NCBI RefSeq assembly: GCF_019345465.1
Contig: NZ_JAHKRC010000007.1
Span: 1 to 64,000 of the forward strand
Length of the DNA stretch: 64,000 nt
Source: Pseudomonas sp. NKUCC02_KPG
GTDB lineage: Bacteria > Pseudomonadota > Gammaproteobacteria > Pseudomonadales > Pseudomonadaceae
Direction of reading: 5' to 3'
The notes beneath the pieces are model-generated. The model was not told the origin of the DNA. It made no database searches and saw nothing but the letters and a program-made list of their open reading frames with translations. The position numbers and the translations under genes were made by a program. Shown here piece after piece: positions 51,065 through 60,672 of the stretch; position 1 is the stretch's first letter; every line of letters begins with the position of its first letter.

Positions 51065-51472
51065 GTGGAAGAGATCATTGAAGAGCTACGCGAAAAAAAC
51101 GAGCCTGTACCAGTTCCTCTGGAACTGCCTGAAGAAGACCAGTTGGTGGAAATCGAAGAACAGCTGTTCATTGATATTCCGTTTGTCTTCAGAGAGTTTC
51201 TGCTGACCGTCAGTGACGTGGTGTATGGCAGCCTGGAGCCGGTCACCGTGACCGACCCACAATCACACACCTACCTGCCGGAAGTGGCAGCCAACGCTTG
51301 GGATGCCGGCGTTGACCGCAGCTTGATCCCTATTTGCCAGGACGGCGACGACTACTACTGCGTAGAAGAAGACGGCACCGTGGTGCTGTGGTCCGGCGAA
51401 GAAGAGCTCGTTACCGAAGAAACATGGGAATCGGTCTGGCACTGGGCGCGAGACGTCTGGCTGGAAAGCTGA
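51065..51472 (+). CDS. SMI1/KNR4 family protein
   Basis: A 135-aa very acidic protein with the SMI1/KNR4 (SUKH) pattern: an N-terminal helix EEQLFIDIPFVFREFLLTVSDV, then YLPEVAANAWDAGVDRSLIPICQDGDDYYCVEEDGTVVLWSGEE. Many SUKH proteins are immunity proteins against polymorphic toxins, but this one has no toxin gene next to it and is conserved with uvrD in pseudomonads, so a housekeeping role is more likely. It starts at GTG with GAGG upstream. Confidence 0.85.
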   Translation: MEEIIEELREKNEPVPVPLELPEEDQLVEIEEQLFIDIPFVFREFLLTVSDVVYGSLEPVTVTDPQSHTYLPEVAANAWDAGVDRSLIPICQDGDDYYCVEEDGTVVLWSGEEELVTEETWESVWHWARDVWLES

Positions 51473-51515
51473 TACCTGCTTGATGCCCGCTTTCCAGCCA
51501 TTGGTCAGCGGGCTG

Positions 51516-53276
51516 TCAGTGCTCCCCTTCCTTGTGGTTATCCAGCGTCTCCAGCAGTGCAACCTGCATGCGGGTATGGATCCGGATGAACCAGCGCCAC
51601 AACAGCGCAGCCACTCCCGCTGCCACTACTGCAATCACGATCAGCAATTCATTGGTGGGCAAGATGCTCGCCGACAATGCCGACAACAGCAGAAAAATCA
51701 CCAGTAACGACAGAATCGGGATCACTTCCGAGATCACCCGACGCACGCGCTGCGTGTGACGCCCGGCCATTTCCGGTTTGACGCCCATCTCGGCCAGGAG
51801 CATCGACAACGCCTTGAGCTTGCGATACGCCGCGATCAAAAACGGCAGCGACAGCAACAAGGCCACGCCCCAGATAATCCCTTTTTGCCAGCTCGGCTCC
51901 AGAATCCAGCCCTGCAAGTAACGGCCAATCCGGGGGGCGAAGTAACCACCCGCGAAGAAAATAGCGATGACCAGGGCCAGGTTGACCCCAACCTGCATCA
52001 GGATTTTCCGGATCATCGCAGCCAACAGTGCCCCTTCTCCCTGCGGCTGAATACTGCGCAGCCACTCGCCATAGAGCCCGAACACCCGTGACACACGACC
52101 AGGCACCACCTGTGCCAGCTTGAGCGAGAGCGGGTCTGCGGCGCGAATCAGATAAGGCGTCATCAAGGTCGTCAGTACGGATACAGCAACCGCTACGGGG
52201 TACAGGAAGCTACTGGTGACCTGTAATGTCATACCTAGCGCCGCGATGATGAAAGAAAACTCCCCAATCTGAGAAAGTCCCATCCCAACCCGCAGCGATG
52301 TGCGTCCGTCATTACCTGCGATAAATGCCCCTAGCCCGCAGGACAGCATTTTGCCCAGCACCACCGCAATGGTGATCACCACGATGGGCACCGCGTATTC
52401 CAGCAGGATCGCCGGGTCGAGCATCAGTCCGATGGCGACAAAGAAAATCGCGCTGAACAAATCACGTACCGGTTCGATCAGGCGCTCGATTTTCAGTAAC
52501 TGACGGGATTCGGCCATGATCGCCCCGATCAAAAAGGCCCCGAGCACCATGCTGTATTCCAGTTTGACCACCAGCAGGCAGAAGCCAAAACACAGCCCCA
52601 ACACGGTGATCAGCAGCATTTCATTGCTTTCGAATCTGGCCACATACGCCAGCACACGCGGCACCAGCAAGATGCCGATGACCAGCGCCACAATCATGAA
52701 CAACGACAATTTACCGACTGTCGAAAAAACTTCCTCGGGGCTGACACTGCCGCTGACAGCGATGCTCGACAGCAGCGCAATAATCCCGATGCCTAAAATA
52801 TCTTCAACGATCAGCACGCCAAAAATCAGCTGTGCGAAGCGCTCGTTCTTCATTTTCAGGTCATTAAGGGCTTTGACGATGATGGTGGTCGATGAAATGG
52901 CCAGAATCGCGCCTAAAAACAGCGAATCCATCGTGTTCCAATCAAACCAGCGGCCAATTTCGTAGCCGATCCAGATCATCAGCGTAATTTCCATAAACGC
53001 TGCGATAAAGGCTGTGGCCCCGACCTTGAACAACTTGCGCAGGCTGAACTCCAGTCCCAGGCAGAACATCAAAAAAATAACCCCCAGCTCGGCCAGGGTT
53101 TTGATCGTTTCTTCATCGTGGATCAGGCCAAACGGCGGGGTGTGCGGGCCAATGATAAAACCCGCAACGATATAGCCCAGCACCACGGGTTGCTTGAACC
53201 TGTGGAAAAGAATCGTCACCACACCTGCGACCAGCATGATGACTGCCAGATCCTGGATAAAACTGATGGCATGCAT
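51516..53276 (-). CDS. Monovalent cation:proton antiporter, CPA2 family (KefB/RosB-like)
   Basis: A 586-aa membrane protein with 12 predicted helices in the first 400 residues (Na_H_exchanger fold): VVLGYIVAGFIIGPHTPPFG, LSQIGEFSFIIAALG, with the acidic residues LAISSTTIIVKALNDL around helix 5-6. The C-terminal 180 residues hold further hydrophobic segments but no TrkA-N nucleotide-binding domain, unlike KefC. It probably exchanges K+ or Na+ for H+. Convergent with the SMI1 gene. Confidence 0.88.
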   Translation of the reverse strand: MHAISFIQDLAVIMLVAGVVTILFHRFKQPVVLGYIVAGFIIGPHTPPFGLIHDEETIKTLAELGVIFLMFCLGLEFSLRKLFKVGATAFIAAFMEITLMIWIGYEIGRWFDWNTMDSLFLGAILAISSTTIIVKALNDLKMKNERFAQLIFGVLIVEDILGIGIIALLSSIAVSGSVSPEEVFSTVGKLSLFMIVALVIGILLVPRVLAYVARFESNEMLLITVLGLCFGFCLLVVKLEYSMVLGAFLIGAIMAESRQLLKIERLIEPVRDLFSAIFFVAIGLMLDPAILLEYAVPIVVITIAVVLGKMLSCGLGAFIAGNDGRTSLRVGMGLSQIGEFSFIIAALGMTLQVTSSFLYPVAVAVSVLTTLMTPYLIRAADPLSLKLAQVVPGRVSRVFGLYGEWLRSIQPQGEGALLAAMIRKILMQVGVNLALVIAIFFAGGYFAPRIGRYLQGWILEPSWQKGIIWGVALLLSLPFLIAAYRKLKALSMLLAEMGVKPEMAGRHTQRVRRVISEVIPILSLLVIFLLLSALSASILPTNELLIVIAVVAAGVAALLWRWFIRIHTRMQVALLETLDNHKEGEH

Positions 53277-53563
53277 GGCGTGGCGCTCCTTGTTTAATTT
53301 TCAACAGGCAACAAGACGACAGACGCCGCCTGACTGGCTGTGCGTATCGACCGTTCTAAATGTAGGAATTACCCGACTAACGGGCTTTTGCAGGTTAACA
53401 CCGCGACTTCCAGCATAAAGGCGGTGCAATATATGGAAACAGATGGATATAAGCGTGACGGCAGTCAAAACGGCAACGTCCCGTTAATTACTGTTTCAAA
53501 AATCGACAAGTATCCACAGAGATACCCATTTCACTGCTGCAACACAACCACGAGCCTGCTGCT

Positions 53564-54049
53564 ATGGAACCCGGAAACGCCCAACTGTCGATGACGGTCC
53601 TGATGACCCCGGACATGGCCAATTTTTCTGGCAATGTTCACGGCGGAACCCTGCTCAAGTACCTGGATGAAGTCGCTTACGCCTGCGCCAGCCGCTATGC
53701 GGGGCGTTATGTAGTCACCTTGTCGGTGGATCAGGTTATTTTTCGCGAACCGATTCATGTCGGTGAGCTGGTGACTTTCCTGGCATCGGTCAACTACACC
53801 GGCAACACCTCAATGGAAGTCGGCATCAAGGTCGTCACCGAAAATATCCGTGAACGCTCGGTGCGCCACACCAATAGCTGTTTCTTCACGATGGTCGCCG
53901 TGGACGACGACCGTAAACCGGCCGCTGTTCCGCCGCTGCAGCCGTTGAACAGTGAAGACAAGCGTCGTTTTATTCAGGGCAAGCAACGTCGCCAGATCCG
54001 TCAGGAACTGGAGCAGCGTTATCGCGAGCTGAAAGACGAGACGGTGTAA
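53564..54049 (+). CDS. Acyl-CoA thioesterase (hotdog fold)
   Basis: A 161-aa hotdog thioesterase. The block MANFSGNVHGGTLLKYLDEVAYACASRYAG carries the active-site Asp/Asn residues of the YciA/BACH family, and VSFxREPIHVGELV-like sequence REPIHVGELVTFLASVNYTG continues it. It is distinct from the 133-aa thioesterase at 22923 and has a longer, charged C-terminal tail (KQRRQIRQELEQRYRELK). The 287 bp before it hold no gene I can support. Confidence 0.9.
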   Translation: MEPGNAQLSMTVLMTPDMANFSGNVHGGTLLKYLDEVAYACASRYAGRYVVTLSVDQVIFREPIHVGELVTFLASVNYTGNTSMEVGIKVVTENIRERSVRHTNSCFFTMVAVDDDRKPAAVPPLQPLNSEDKRRFIQGKQRRQIRQELEQRYRELKDETV

Positions 54050-54055
54050 ATGACC

Positions 54056-54079
54056 TGTGGGAGCAAGCTTGCTCCCACA
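54056..54079. repeat. 24-bp perfect palindrome (REP-like hairpin)
   Basis: TGTGGGAGCAAG joined to CTTGCTCCCACA is a perfect 12+12 palindrome. It is a single compressed REP element between the convergent thioesterase and pdxY genes and likely ends both transcripts. Confidence 0.8.
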
Positions 54080-54095
54080 AGGTTTTCAAGTTTGC

Positions 54096-54968
54096 TTACA
54101 AACTGATCGGCACGGCTTCAAACCGCACACGCGGATGAGCAATGCGGTCCTGGGCCCGGATCAACTGCAATTCGTAGCTGGTGCAGGCCTGGGTTTCCAG
54201 CAGCACCTCGTGCACCGCCGCAGCGGTGAACTCAAAAGCGGCCACCAGGCTGTCGCCCAGCAATACCCGCGCTAAAAACAGGCCTGAAGTCAGATCGCCC
54301 ACACCCACAGGCTGACGCGGGAAAGCCAACAGTGGACGGCGCAAGTGCCAGTTCCCTTCTGCTGTTACCAGCAGCATCTCGAAACTTTCTGCCGGCTTGC
54401 CTGGATAAGACAAATGCTTGACCAGCACCGCTTTCGGGCCGCGGGCCAGCAAGCTGCGGGCCATCGCCAGGCAGTCGAACAACGATTGCGGATGGCGACC
54501 GCAAAAACTGTCCAGCTCCAGCTGATTGGGACACAAAAAGTCGGCCATCGCGGCCGCTTCTTCGAGCAGGAAATCACTCACTTCCTGGGGGACGATGCAG
54601 CCTTTCTCCGGGTGACCCATTACCGGGTCGCACAGATACAACGCATGGGGGTTTACGGCCTTGATACGCGCCACGCCACTCAAGATTGCCCGCCCCTGAG
54701 CCGCACTGCCCAGATAACCGGACAAGACCGCATCACAGTTGCCCAGCTCACCGATGGCGGCAATTCCGTCAACAAGCGAAGGAATTTGCTCGGGAGCCAA
54801 CACTTCGCCTGTCCACTGACCATACTGAGTGTGGTTGGAGAACTGCACCGTGTTCAGAGGCCAGACATTCACCCCCACGCGCTGCATAGGAAAAACGGCT
54901 GCGCTGTTGCCGGCATGGCCGAAAACCACGTGGGATTGGATGGCGAGTAAATGAGGTGTACGTTTCAT
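54096..54968 (-). CDS. pdxY: Pyridoxal kinase
   Basis: A 290-aa ribokinase-family enzyme that phosphorylates pyridoxal to PLP in the salvage pathway. The N-terminal [25 protein letters not shown] is diagnostic for PdxY/PdxK, followed by [19 protein letters not shown] and the anion-hole/catalytic [12 protein letters not shown] near 220-230. In PdxY the catalytic Asp lies in VGVGDLT. The ATG at 54968 fits the family; the open frame upstream is unsupported. Confidence 0.94.
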   Translation of the reverse strand: MKRTPHLLAIQSHVVFGHAGNSAAVFPMQRVGVNVWPLNTVQFSNHTQYGQWTGEVLAPEQIPSLVDGIAAIGELGNCDAVLSGYLGSAAQGRAILSGVARIKAVNPHALYLCDPVMGHPEKGCIVPQEVSDFLLEEAAAMADFLCPNQLELDSFCGRHPQSLFDCLAMARSLLARGPKAVLVKHLSYPGKPAESFEMLLVTAEGNWHLRRPLLAFPRQPVGVGDLTSGLFLARVLLGDSLVAAFEFTAAAVHEVLLETQACTSYELQLIRAQDRIAHPRVRFEAVPISL

Positions 54969-55081
54969 GCCGGATTCCAGACTACGGGTGGATTCAAGCC
55001 ACGCAGTATGCGACGAAACGCGGCCTGTACGACAGGTTGAAGACGCAGTTAAGCTGAGCACAATCTGTTGGAGCACATGTA

Positions 55082-55483
55082 ATGCTGACCCTAGGAAATA
55101 TGTTTGTGCTGATGCTGCTGGCCACTGGCGCAGCCTGGCTGTGGCACAACCACGGTTTGCGCGAGCGGGCGCTGGAACGCGTCAAACAGCACTGCAAAAA
55201 TCTCGATATCGAGTTGCTGGATGAAAACGTGGCACTCAAAAAAATCGGCCTGATCCCCGATGCCAATGGCAACAAACGCCTGGCCCGTGTGTATAACTTC
55301 GAGTTCACGGTTACGGGAGATCAACGCCATACCGGGACCATCACCCAGTTCGGTGCCCATAGCGCAAAAATCGAACTGCCGCCCTATCCCTTCCAGACCG
55401 AGCCTGAGCCCAGCGAAATTCCCAGCGCTCAAGTGATTGAACTCAGCCAATGGCGCCAGGAACACAGCAAGACCCGCCACTGA
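55082..55483 (+). CDS. DUF3301 domain-containing membrane protein
   Basis: A 133-aa protein with one N-terminal membrane helix ([18 protein letters not shown]) and a cytosolic DUF3301 domain: [28 protein letters not shown], then [19 protein letters not shown]. Conserved in gammaproteobacteria, with no known function. Divergent from pdxY with 113 bp between the start codons. Confidence 0.88.
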   Translation: MLTLGNMFVLMLLATGAAWLWHNHGLRERALERVKQHCKNLDIELLDENVALKKIGLIPDANGNKRLARVYNFEFTVTGDQRHTGTITQFGAHSAKIELPPYPFQTEPEPSEIPSAQVIELSQWRQEHSKTRH

Positions 55484-55678
55484 GCCCTTCTCGCACCTTT
55501 CTGCAACGTACCTGTGGATAACTTCCCCGCATAACAGGCTAAAACCATTGAGATAGACACTTCTCTTGGTTTTTGGCCGGTGTAAATCAATGGGCACACT
55601 TAATATTGTAGGACAATTTTACCAGCACAGAATCAAGTAAAACGCCCTGTTTTCTTGCTCGCGCCCCATGCCCGCCCC

Positions 55679-56653
55679 CTAAAAAACGTCCTCGTGCAGG
55701 CAGTTTTCCAGCCCCGAGCGAAGCACATCCAGGTCTTGCGGCTGATCAAAGATTAATTCGAGGCGTGAATCCGTACGCCACTCACTCGGCACCCACGCTG
55801 CGACTGAGTTATCCACAGAATTACTTGAAAACCAGCCTTCCGGGCCATGAATAACCACCTTCGCACGGCGCCAATTGAGGCTTTCCAGCCACTGGCGCAG
55901 CAACCCCAAGTCAAATTGCCTTGAGGCATGCCAACGCCAACCCACACTCCAGGCCTGAGACTGAAGCTGAGTCATCACAATCGGTGTACATGGGTCTGAA
56001 AACACGCTGCCTATTTGATTAAATTCCTTATAAATCAACAAGTTATCCACAGCATGAGAGATATTCATGTCGGCTGCAGGCAGCGTATTTAAAGGGATCC
56101 GGCCATATTCGACCCATACAATCGGGCACTTTGGCAGGCTGTATGCAATCTGCTCACGTTGCTCATTCGGGACACTATTAGATTTATTCATGACCACTAA
56201 ACCGGCACTTTTCAAGGCTTCTTGCTGGGCTTCAGGCAAGGGTTTGCCTTGGGCCAAGGCTTGCGCATCAAGCACCACGACGCACGGCTGCAGGGCCAGA
56301 ACACCACGCCAGGGTGCCTCACTCAGCTGCTTTAAAATCTGTGCGGGATGGCCCAAGCCTGAGGGCTCAATCAATAATCGGTCGGGGCGGGCCTTGCGTA
56401 AAAGACGGCTCAAACCAATCTGGAAAGGAGCGCCATTGACGCAGCACACACAACCGCCAGCCACTTCGGCAATCGCAATTGCATCGTTCCCCAGACTCAT
56501 CAGAGCCGCATCCAGACCTATTTGACCGAATTCATTCACCAATACTGCCCAGCGCTCATGGGCGGGCTTGTGCGTCATCAGGTGCTGAATCAGACTGGTT
56601 TTGCCGGCGCCAAGTGGCCCGGCAATCACGTGGGTGGGTATGTTTTGCAGCAT
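55679..56653 (-). CDS. CobW/P47K-family GTPase (second copy, zinc cluster)
   Basis: A 324-aa G3E GTPase with Walker A GPLGAGKTSLIQHL (near 13-26), the family metal-binding motif GGCVCC (CxCC) near 67, LLIEPSGLGHPAQILKQL as switch II, and MNKSNS in place of the usual NKxD. The C-terminal domain is shorter than in ZigA. It is the third gene of the zigA unit, about 40 nt after the DUF1826 gene. Predicted to move zinc to client enzymes, or to regulate metallation. Two DnaA-box-like sequences lie inside it. Confidence 0.88.
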   Translation of the reverse strand: MLQNIPTHVIAGPLGAGKTSLIQHLMTHKPAHERWAVLVNEFGQIGLDAALMSLGNDAIAIAEVAGGCVCCVNGAPFQIGLSRLLRKARPDRLLIEPSGLGHPAQILKQLSEAPWRGVLALQPCVVVLDAQALAQGKPLPEAQQEALKSAGLVVMNKSNSVPNEQREQIAYSLPKCPIVWVEYGRIPLNTLPAADMNISHAVDNLLIYKEFNQIGSVFSDPCTPIVMTQLQSQAWSVGWRWHASRQFDLGLLRQWLESLNWRRAKVVIHGPEGWFSSNSVDNSVAAWVPSEWRTDSRLELIFDQPQDLDVLRSGLENCLHEDVF

Positions 56654-56692
56654 GATCGCCAGCTTCTATGTTGATCAAAGCAGCAATATGCC

Positions 56693-57346
56693 TCAGGCCA
56701 GCCAATCGAGGGTCAAAATCAATCGACGCTCGCCCGGCTCCAGAGCCGGAGAACGATGGATCAAGCCCGCCCCCTCATTGCCTTGCCACTTTTCTCCCTT
56801 GAGCAAGGCCACCTCACCGGCATTCACCTGCTGAATCAACGAGCCACGGGTTGGCTCGGCCTGCGGCTGGCCCAACTGAGAACGCTCCATCACCCCTTCT
56901 TCCAGCCATTGGCTACCCACTCCCGCATAAGTGGTAATGAGTCGCACAGGTACGTGGTCCACATGAAACCGTGGGCACATGGCCTTATCCAGCGCCCTGA
57001 GACGCAGCCCAACGCGTTTTGCGCCCAACAGGCACGCATAGGCGCTCACCAGCCAGGAAACGTCGGCAATGAAGCCTGCATAGCCCTCCAGATCATTAAA
57101 CCTGGCGGCCAAGCCAGCCAAATTGGGCTGAGCCTTTTCGTTGGGCATATCTATCACGATGGCGTCAGCCAATGGCTCGTCTAACGCGAGTAATAAAGCC
57201 CCGAAATCGACGATATGCACAGGTAACTGACGCTGCCAGATAGCCAAGTTGACGTCTTCATCCAGAATCTGCGTCATGATTTCAGGCGTTTGCCCACGAA
57301 CCTGATCGATCAACGGCTGAGCGATAAAGGTAAATGCATTCTTCAT
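56693..57346 (-). CDS. DUF1826 domain-containing protein
   Basis: A 217-aa protein. Conserved features include [16 protein letters not shown], the [22 protein letters not shown] segment with several His residues that could bind metal, and C-terminal [27 protein letters not shown]. The HxD...H arrangement resembles 2-oxoglutarate/Fe-type dioxygenase folds, but this is only a resemblance. Its ATG overlaps the zigA stop by four bases. Family members are repeatedly found beside zinc-regulated COG0523 genes. Confidence 0.85.
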   Translation of the reverse strand: MKNAFTFIAQPLIDQVRGQTPEIMTQILDEDVNLAIWQRQLPVHIVDFGALLLALDEPLADAIVIDMPNEKAQPNLAGLAARFNDLEGYAGFIADVSWLVSAYACLLGAKRVGLRLRALDKAMCPRFHVDHVPVRLITTYAGVGSQWLEEGVMERSQLGQPQAEPTRGSLIQQVNAGEVALLKGEKWQGNEGAGLIHRSPALEPGERRLILTLDWLA

Positions 57347-58551
57347 GCGGCTACCTCTTCATACCAATCACCAAAGGGATCGTTCAGTCGTTTCCAGCTT
57401 GCTTCACCCAATTCCATTTCGGCATCGCTGAGCAAACAGGCATCAAGCTCATGGGCGAGAAGTGAAAAGTCGATGTGCTGACCTATAAACACCAATTCCT
57501 GACGGCAATCTGCGGTGTCTGGCTGCCATTTTTGAAGAATTTCCGCCCTGGTTTCCGGATCTTGTGGCCATTGGTCGCTCGGCACAAAACGCCACCAGCG
57601 CCCGGCAAACCCATAGCGCATCAAGCCGCCTGCCTGGGACCAACTGCCCGCCTCCTGATATTTACTGGCCAGCCAGAAAAAGCCTTTGGAACGCAGCAAT
57701 TTGCCGTTGGTCCAGGGACGCTCGATGAAATTAAAAAAACGTTCGGGATGAAACGGACGGCGAGCGCGATAGGCGCTGGAGGCGATGCCGTACTCTTCGG
57801 TTTCAGGTACATGCTCACCGCGCAGCTCTTGCAACCAGCCAGGTGCTTGGGCCGCACGCTCAAAATCAAAACGCCCGGTATCGAGAATTTTATTTAGCGG
57901 GACTTCCCCCATGACCATGGGGATTATTTCTGCATGTGTATTCAGACGCTGCAAAATGGCCATTAATTCTTGTCGGTCGGCACTGCTGATGAGGTCAATT
58001 TTGCTGATCAAGATGACGTCCGCGAACTCGACTTGCTCAATCAACAAATCGGTTATTGACCGTTCGTCTGATTCATCAAGGATTTCTCCTCGCGAATCCA
58101 GGCTCTCTGCCGCTTGATAATCCTGCAAGAAATTAAGGCCATCCACCACCGTGACCATAGTATCCAGACGGGCACTATCTGCCAGGCTCTGCCCTGCGTC
58201 ATCGCGAAAAGTGAAGGTTTCTGCCACGGGAAGAGGTTCTGAAATACCCGTTGATTCGATTAATAAATAATCAAATCGACCGTCCTTCGCCAATGCACTG
58301 ACCTCCTCCAGCAAATCTTCACGCAGGGTGCAGCAGATGCAGCCATTGCTCATTTCGACCAGTTTTTCTTCAGCACGATTCAAGGTCACGTCACGCTGAA
58401 CTGCACCGCCATCAATATTTATTTCGCTCATGTCGTTAACGATCACCGCTACACGCAAGTTGTCGCGGTTACGCAAAATGTAATTGAGCAGAGTGCTTTT
58501 TCCCGCTCCGAGAAATCCGGACAGCACTGTCACCGGCAGACGTTTAGGCAT
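57343..58551 (-). CDS. zigA: Zinc metallochaperone GTPase ZigA (COG0523)
   Basis: A 402-aa G3E GTPase with Walker [14 protein letters not shown] (residues 12-24), CxCC motif [13 protein letters not shown] near 70, switch [18 protein letters not shown], and SKIDL for guanine recognition. The C-terminal CobW_C domain runs from about 270. The subfamily is induced by zinc starvation and delivers zinc to essential proteins. It leads a three-gene unit and is divergent from folE2 across a region with Zur-like sites. Confidence 0.93.
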   Translation of the reverse strand: MPKRLPVTVLSGFLGAGKSTLLNYILRNRDNLRVAVIVNDMSEINIDGGAVQRDVTLNRAEEKLVEMSNGCICCTLREDLLEEVSALAKDGRFDYLLIESTGISEPLPVAETFTFRDDAGQSLADSARLDTMVTVVDGLNFLQDYQAAESLDSRGEILDESDERSITDLLIEQVEFADVILISKIDLISSADRQELMAILQRLNTHAEIIPMVMGEVPLNKILDTGRFDFERAAQAPGWLQELRGEHVPETEEYGIASSAYRARRPFHPERFFNFIERPWTNGKLLRSKGFFWLASKYQEAGSWSQAGGLMRYGFAGRWWRFVPSDQWPQDPETRAEILQKWQPDTADCRQELVFIGQHIDFSLLAHELDACLLSDAEMELGEASWKRLNDPFGDWYEEVAA

Positions 58552-58622
58552 GGGAGCTCCTCATCAGGATAGGCAGGTCAAAGCGCCCGCTTGTTGGCTC
58601 GATCATTTTTGATCGCCGATAA

Positions 58623-58670
58623 TGATACATTATAACAATACAAAGCATTAGAATTGTTATTAAGTAACAA
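58623..58670. promoter_or_regulatory. Two Zur-type sites in the zigA-folE2 intergenic region
   Basis: Site 1, TGATACATTATAACAATACA (58623-58642), is close to the gammaproteobacterial Zur consensus GAAATGTTATAWTATAACATTTC. Site 2, TTGTTA-TTAAG-TAACAA (58654-58670), is a perfect 6-bp inverted repeat. Both are about 30-75 bp from the two divergent start codons, so Zur binding would repress zigA and folE2 together. Match judged by eye. Confidence 0.65.
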
Positions 58671-58699
58671 AACGCCAACTCCCTCGATGGAAGCCTTTT

Positions 58700-59596
58700 A
58701 TGAATGCCCTAACCCTTCCCGACATAGCGTCACAAAACGCTCGACAAGCTATCCCACTTGAATGGGTTGGAATGTGCGGTATTGCGCTGCCAGTCTTGAT
58801 TGACGGCCAGCGGCTCGCAGCAACAGCTGATGCAGGTGTAAGTCTGGATGACGGTGAAGCCCGCGGGATTCATATGTCACGACTTTATCTAGCGCTAGAA
58901 GTGCTCGAGTCGCAGGACCTGAACCCTCTCGTTTTTAAAAAAGTTTTGCAGCAATTTCTAGACAGTCATGACGATTTATCGATCTGTGCCTACCTACGAA
59001 TTCACACCCACGTGCTGCTAAAACGTCCCGCTTTAGTAAGCCCACTGAGTGGCTGGAAGAGCTATCCGGTGAGTATCGATGCGTCTCTGAAAAACGGAAT
59101 GTTCCACGTGGAACTAAAAATCGAGGTGGATTACTCATCGACTTGCCCATGCTCAGCTGCCTTGGCCCGTCAGTTAATCCAGCAACAATTCGTCAATGAC
59201 TTCGCGAACAAGCCACTGCAGCACGCCGAAGTTTTAACCTGGCTTGGTAGTTCTCAGGGCATTGTTGCAACGCCCCATAGCCAACGAAGCACCGCCTACT
59301 TGCAGACTCGCCTCAGCACTGAGGTGCAGCAGTTTCCGATCAACCTGCTTATCGATGAAGCAGAGGGAGCATTGGGTACCGCCGTACAAACCGCAGTCAA
59401 GCGAGCAGATGAGCAAGCCTTCGCATTAGCCAACGGTCAAAACCTGATGTTCTGTGAGGATGCGGTACGCCGACTGAATGTCGCGTTAAAGGTTGTACCG
59501 GGAGTGAAAGGCTTCAACCTCAAAGTGGTACACGCTGAAAGTTTGCACAGCCATGACGCGGTAGCCCAAAGCTGCTGGAACTGGAGACCACTATGA
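58700..59596 (+). CDS. folE2: GTP cyclohydrolase FolE2 (zinc-independent type)
   Basis: A 298-aa GTP cyclohydrolase IB, which makes dihydroneopterin triphosphate for folate synthesis using a metal other than zinc. The conserved YSSTCPCSAALARQLIQQ segment (near 147-164) holds the active-site Cys, and the early GMCGIALPVLIDG and C-terminal KVVPGVKGFNLKVVHAESLHSHDA fit the family. Under zinc limitation it replaces zinc-dependent FolE. Its stop codon overlaps the next gene start by four bases. Confidence 0.94.
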   Translation: MNALTLPDIASQNARQAIPLEWVGMCGIALPVLIDGQRLAATADAGVSLDDGEARGIHMSRLYLALEVLESQDLNPLVFKKVLQQFLDSHDDLSICAYLRIHTHVLLKRPALVSPLSGWKSYPVSIDASLKNGMFHVELKIEVDYSSTCPCSAALARQLIQQQFVNDFANKPLQHAEVLTWLGSSQGIVATPHSQRSTAYLQTRLSTEVQQFPINLLIDEAEGALGTAVQTAVKRADEQAFALANGQNLMFCEDAVRRLNVALKVVPGVKGFNLKVVHAESLHSHDAVAQSCWNWRPL

Positions 59597-60153
59597 TCCG
59601 TAAAAATCCGTCCGGTGATCTGCCGAAGATCGCCGAGTCAGCCTACGTTGATAGAACCGCGATTATTTGCGGCAAGGTAGTGATTGGCGAGAATGTATTT
59701 GTCGGGCCATATGCCGTGATACGCGCCGATGAAATAGACAGTGAGGGTGGCATGCTCCCGATTACTATCGGAGCCAATTCCAATATCCAGGACGGTGTGG
59801 TGATTCACTCGAAGTCCGGGGCTGCAGTCACTATTGGTGAAAACACCTCGATTGCGCACCGGTCCATCGTTCACGGACCCTGCCGTATTGGTGATCGAGT
59901 GTTTATCGGATTCAACAGTGTGCTGTTCAATTGCGAACTCGGGGACGGGTGTGTGGTGCGGCATAACTCGGTCGTCGATGGCCGCGACCTGCCGGATAAA
60001 TTCTACGTACCCTCCACAACGCGTATCGGGCCAAACACTGACCTGAGCCAGTTTGCCCCGGTCAGTGTCAGCGCATCGGAGTTTTCAGAGGATGTAGCGC
60101 GCACCAATGTCGATCTGGTACGCGGCTACAAGGCGCTGCAAAACGAGTTCTAA
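59593..60153 (+). CDS. Gamma carbonic anhydrase family protein
   Basis: A 186-aa left-handed beta-helix protein with hexapeptide repeats (VVIGENVFVGPYAVIRADE, NIQDGVVIHSKSGAAVTIGEN, SIAHRSIVHGPCRIGDRVFIG). The His residues that bind metal in gamma carbonic anhydrases sit in VVIHSKSG, SIAHRSIVHG. Gamma enzymes can use iron or cobalt and so may supplement zinc enzymes. It is translationally coupled to folE2 and follows the same zinc-limitation logic. Confidence 0.9.
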   Translation: MIRKNPSGDLPKIAESAYVDRTAIICGKVVIGENVFVGPYAVIRADEIDSEGGMLPITIGANSNIQDGVVIHSKSGAAVTIGENTSIAHRSIVHGPCRIGDRVFIGFNSVLFNCELGDGCVVRHNSVVDGRDLPDKFYVPSTTRIGPNTDLSQFAPVSVSASEFSEDVARTNVDLVRGYKALQNEF

Positions 60154-60672
60154 TCAAGTGCGGGGTTTGACTGTTCCACAGTTTTGCCCCAACCAGACAG
60201 CACGGGTGTCCATGCTGCCCTTCTGCTGAATCCCGGTCGCGTTAAAGGTGCCATTAACCTGGGTGGTGAATTCACGATCACTGGCAAAAGTTGCCACACC
60301 TGCGCCCTGAGCTTTTGGACAACTAAAGCGAAACTTCCACTTATTTCCACTACGCTCAGTGATCTGCTGGTTACATCCCGACTTGGGATCAGTCAGCGGG
60401 ATGTCATCTGTTTTCACTTGATCAGGGGTGAGGCAGACCCGAACACCTTTGCCTGCCATGGTCAGCCCTTGGCTTTCCAATTGGGCTTTTTGTTCCGGGG
60501 TCAGCATATTTTGCAATTGGCCTAACATTACCTGCAGTTCAGGTAATTGTTGGCCGTCTACCTGCATATTGCTGGAGCTCAGTTCCCAAAGCCCCGGCTG
60601 CAGCATTTGGGCCTGAGCCACCGGGATCGACAAACCACAGGCCATGAACAACCCAAGCAGACGAACATTCAT
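60154..60672 (-). CDS. DUF3617 domain-containing periplasmic protein
   Basis: A 172-aa exported protein. A signal peptide ends at AQA (residue 21), and the mature part has the DUF3617 pattern LQPGLWELSSSNMQVDGQQLP and the disulphide-like pair in VRVCLTPDQ and SGCNQQITERSGNKWKFRFSCP. Function unknown. The ATG at 60672 has AGGAG upstream. It is convergent with the gamma carbonic anhydrase gene, with adjacent ends. Confidence 0.87.
   Translation of the reverse strand: MNVRLLGLFMACGLSIPVAQAQMLQPGLWELSSSNMQVDGQQLPELQVMLGQLQNMLTPEQKAQLESQGLTMAGKGVRVCLTPDQVKTDDIPLTDPKSGCNQQITERSGNKWKFRFSCPKAQGAGVATFASDREFTTQVNGTFNATGIQQKGSMDTRAVWLGQNCGTVKPRT

Noticed and set aside
51065..51472. Immunity protein of a polymorphic toxin system
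   Set aside because: SMI1/KNR4 proteins can be immunity proteins, but there is no toxin, Rhs or CDI gene nearby.
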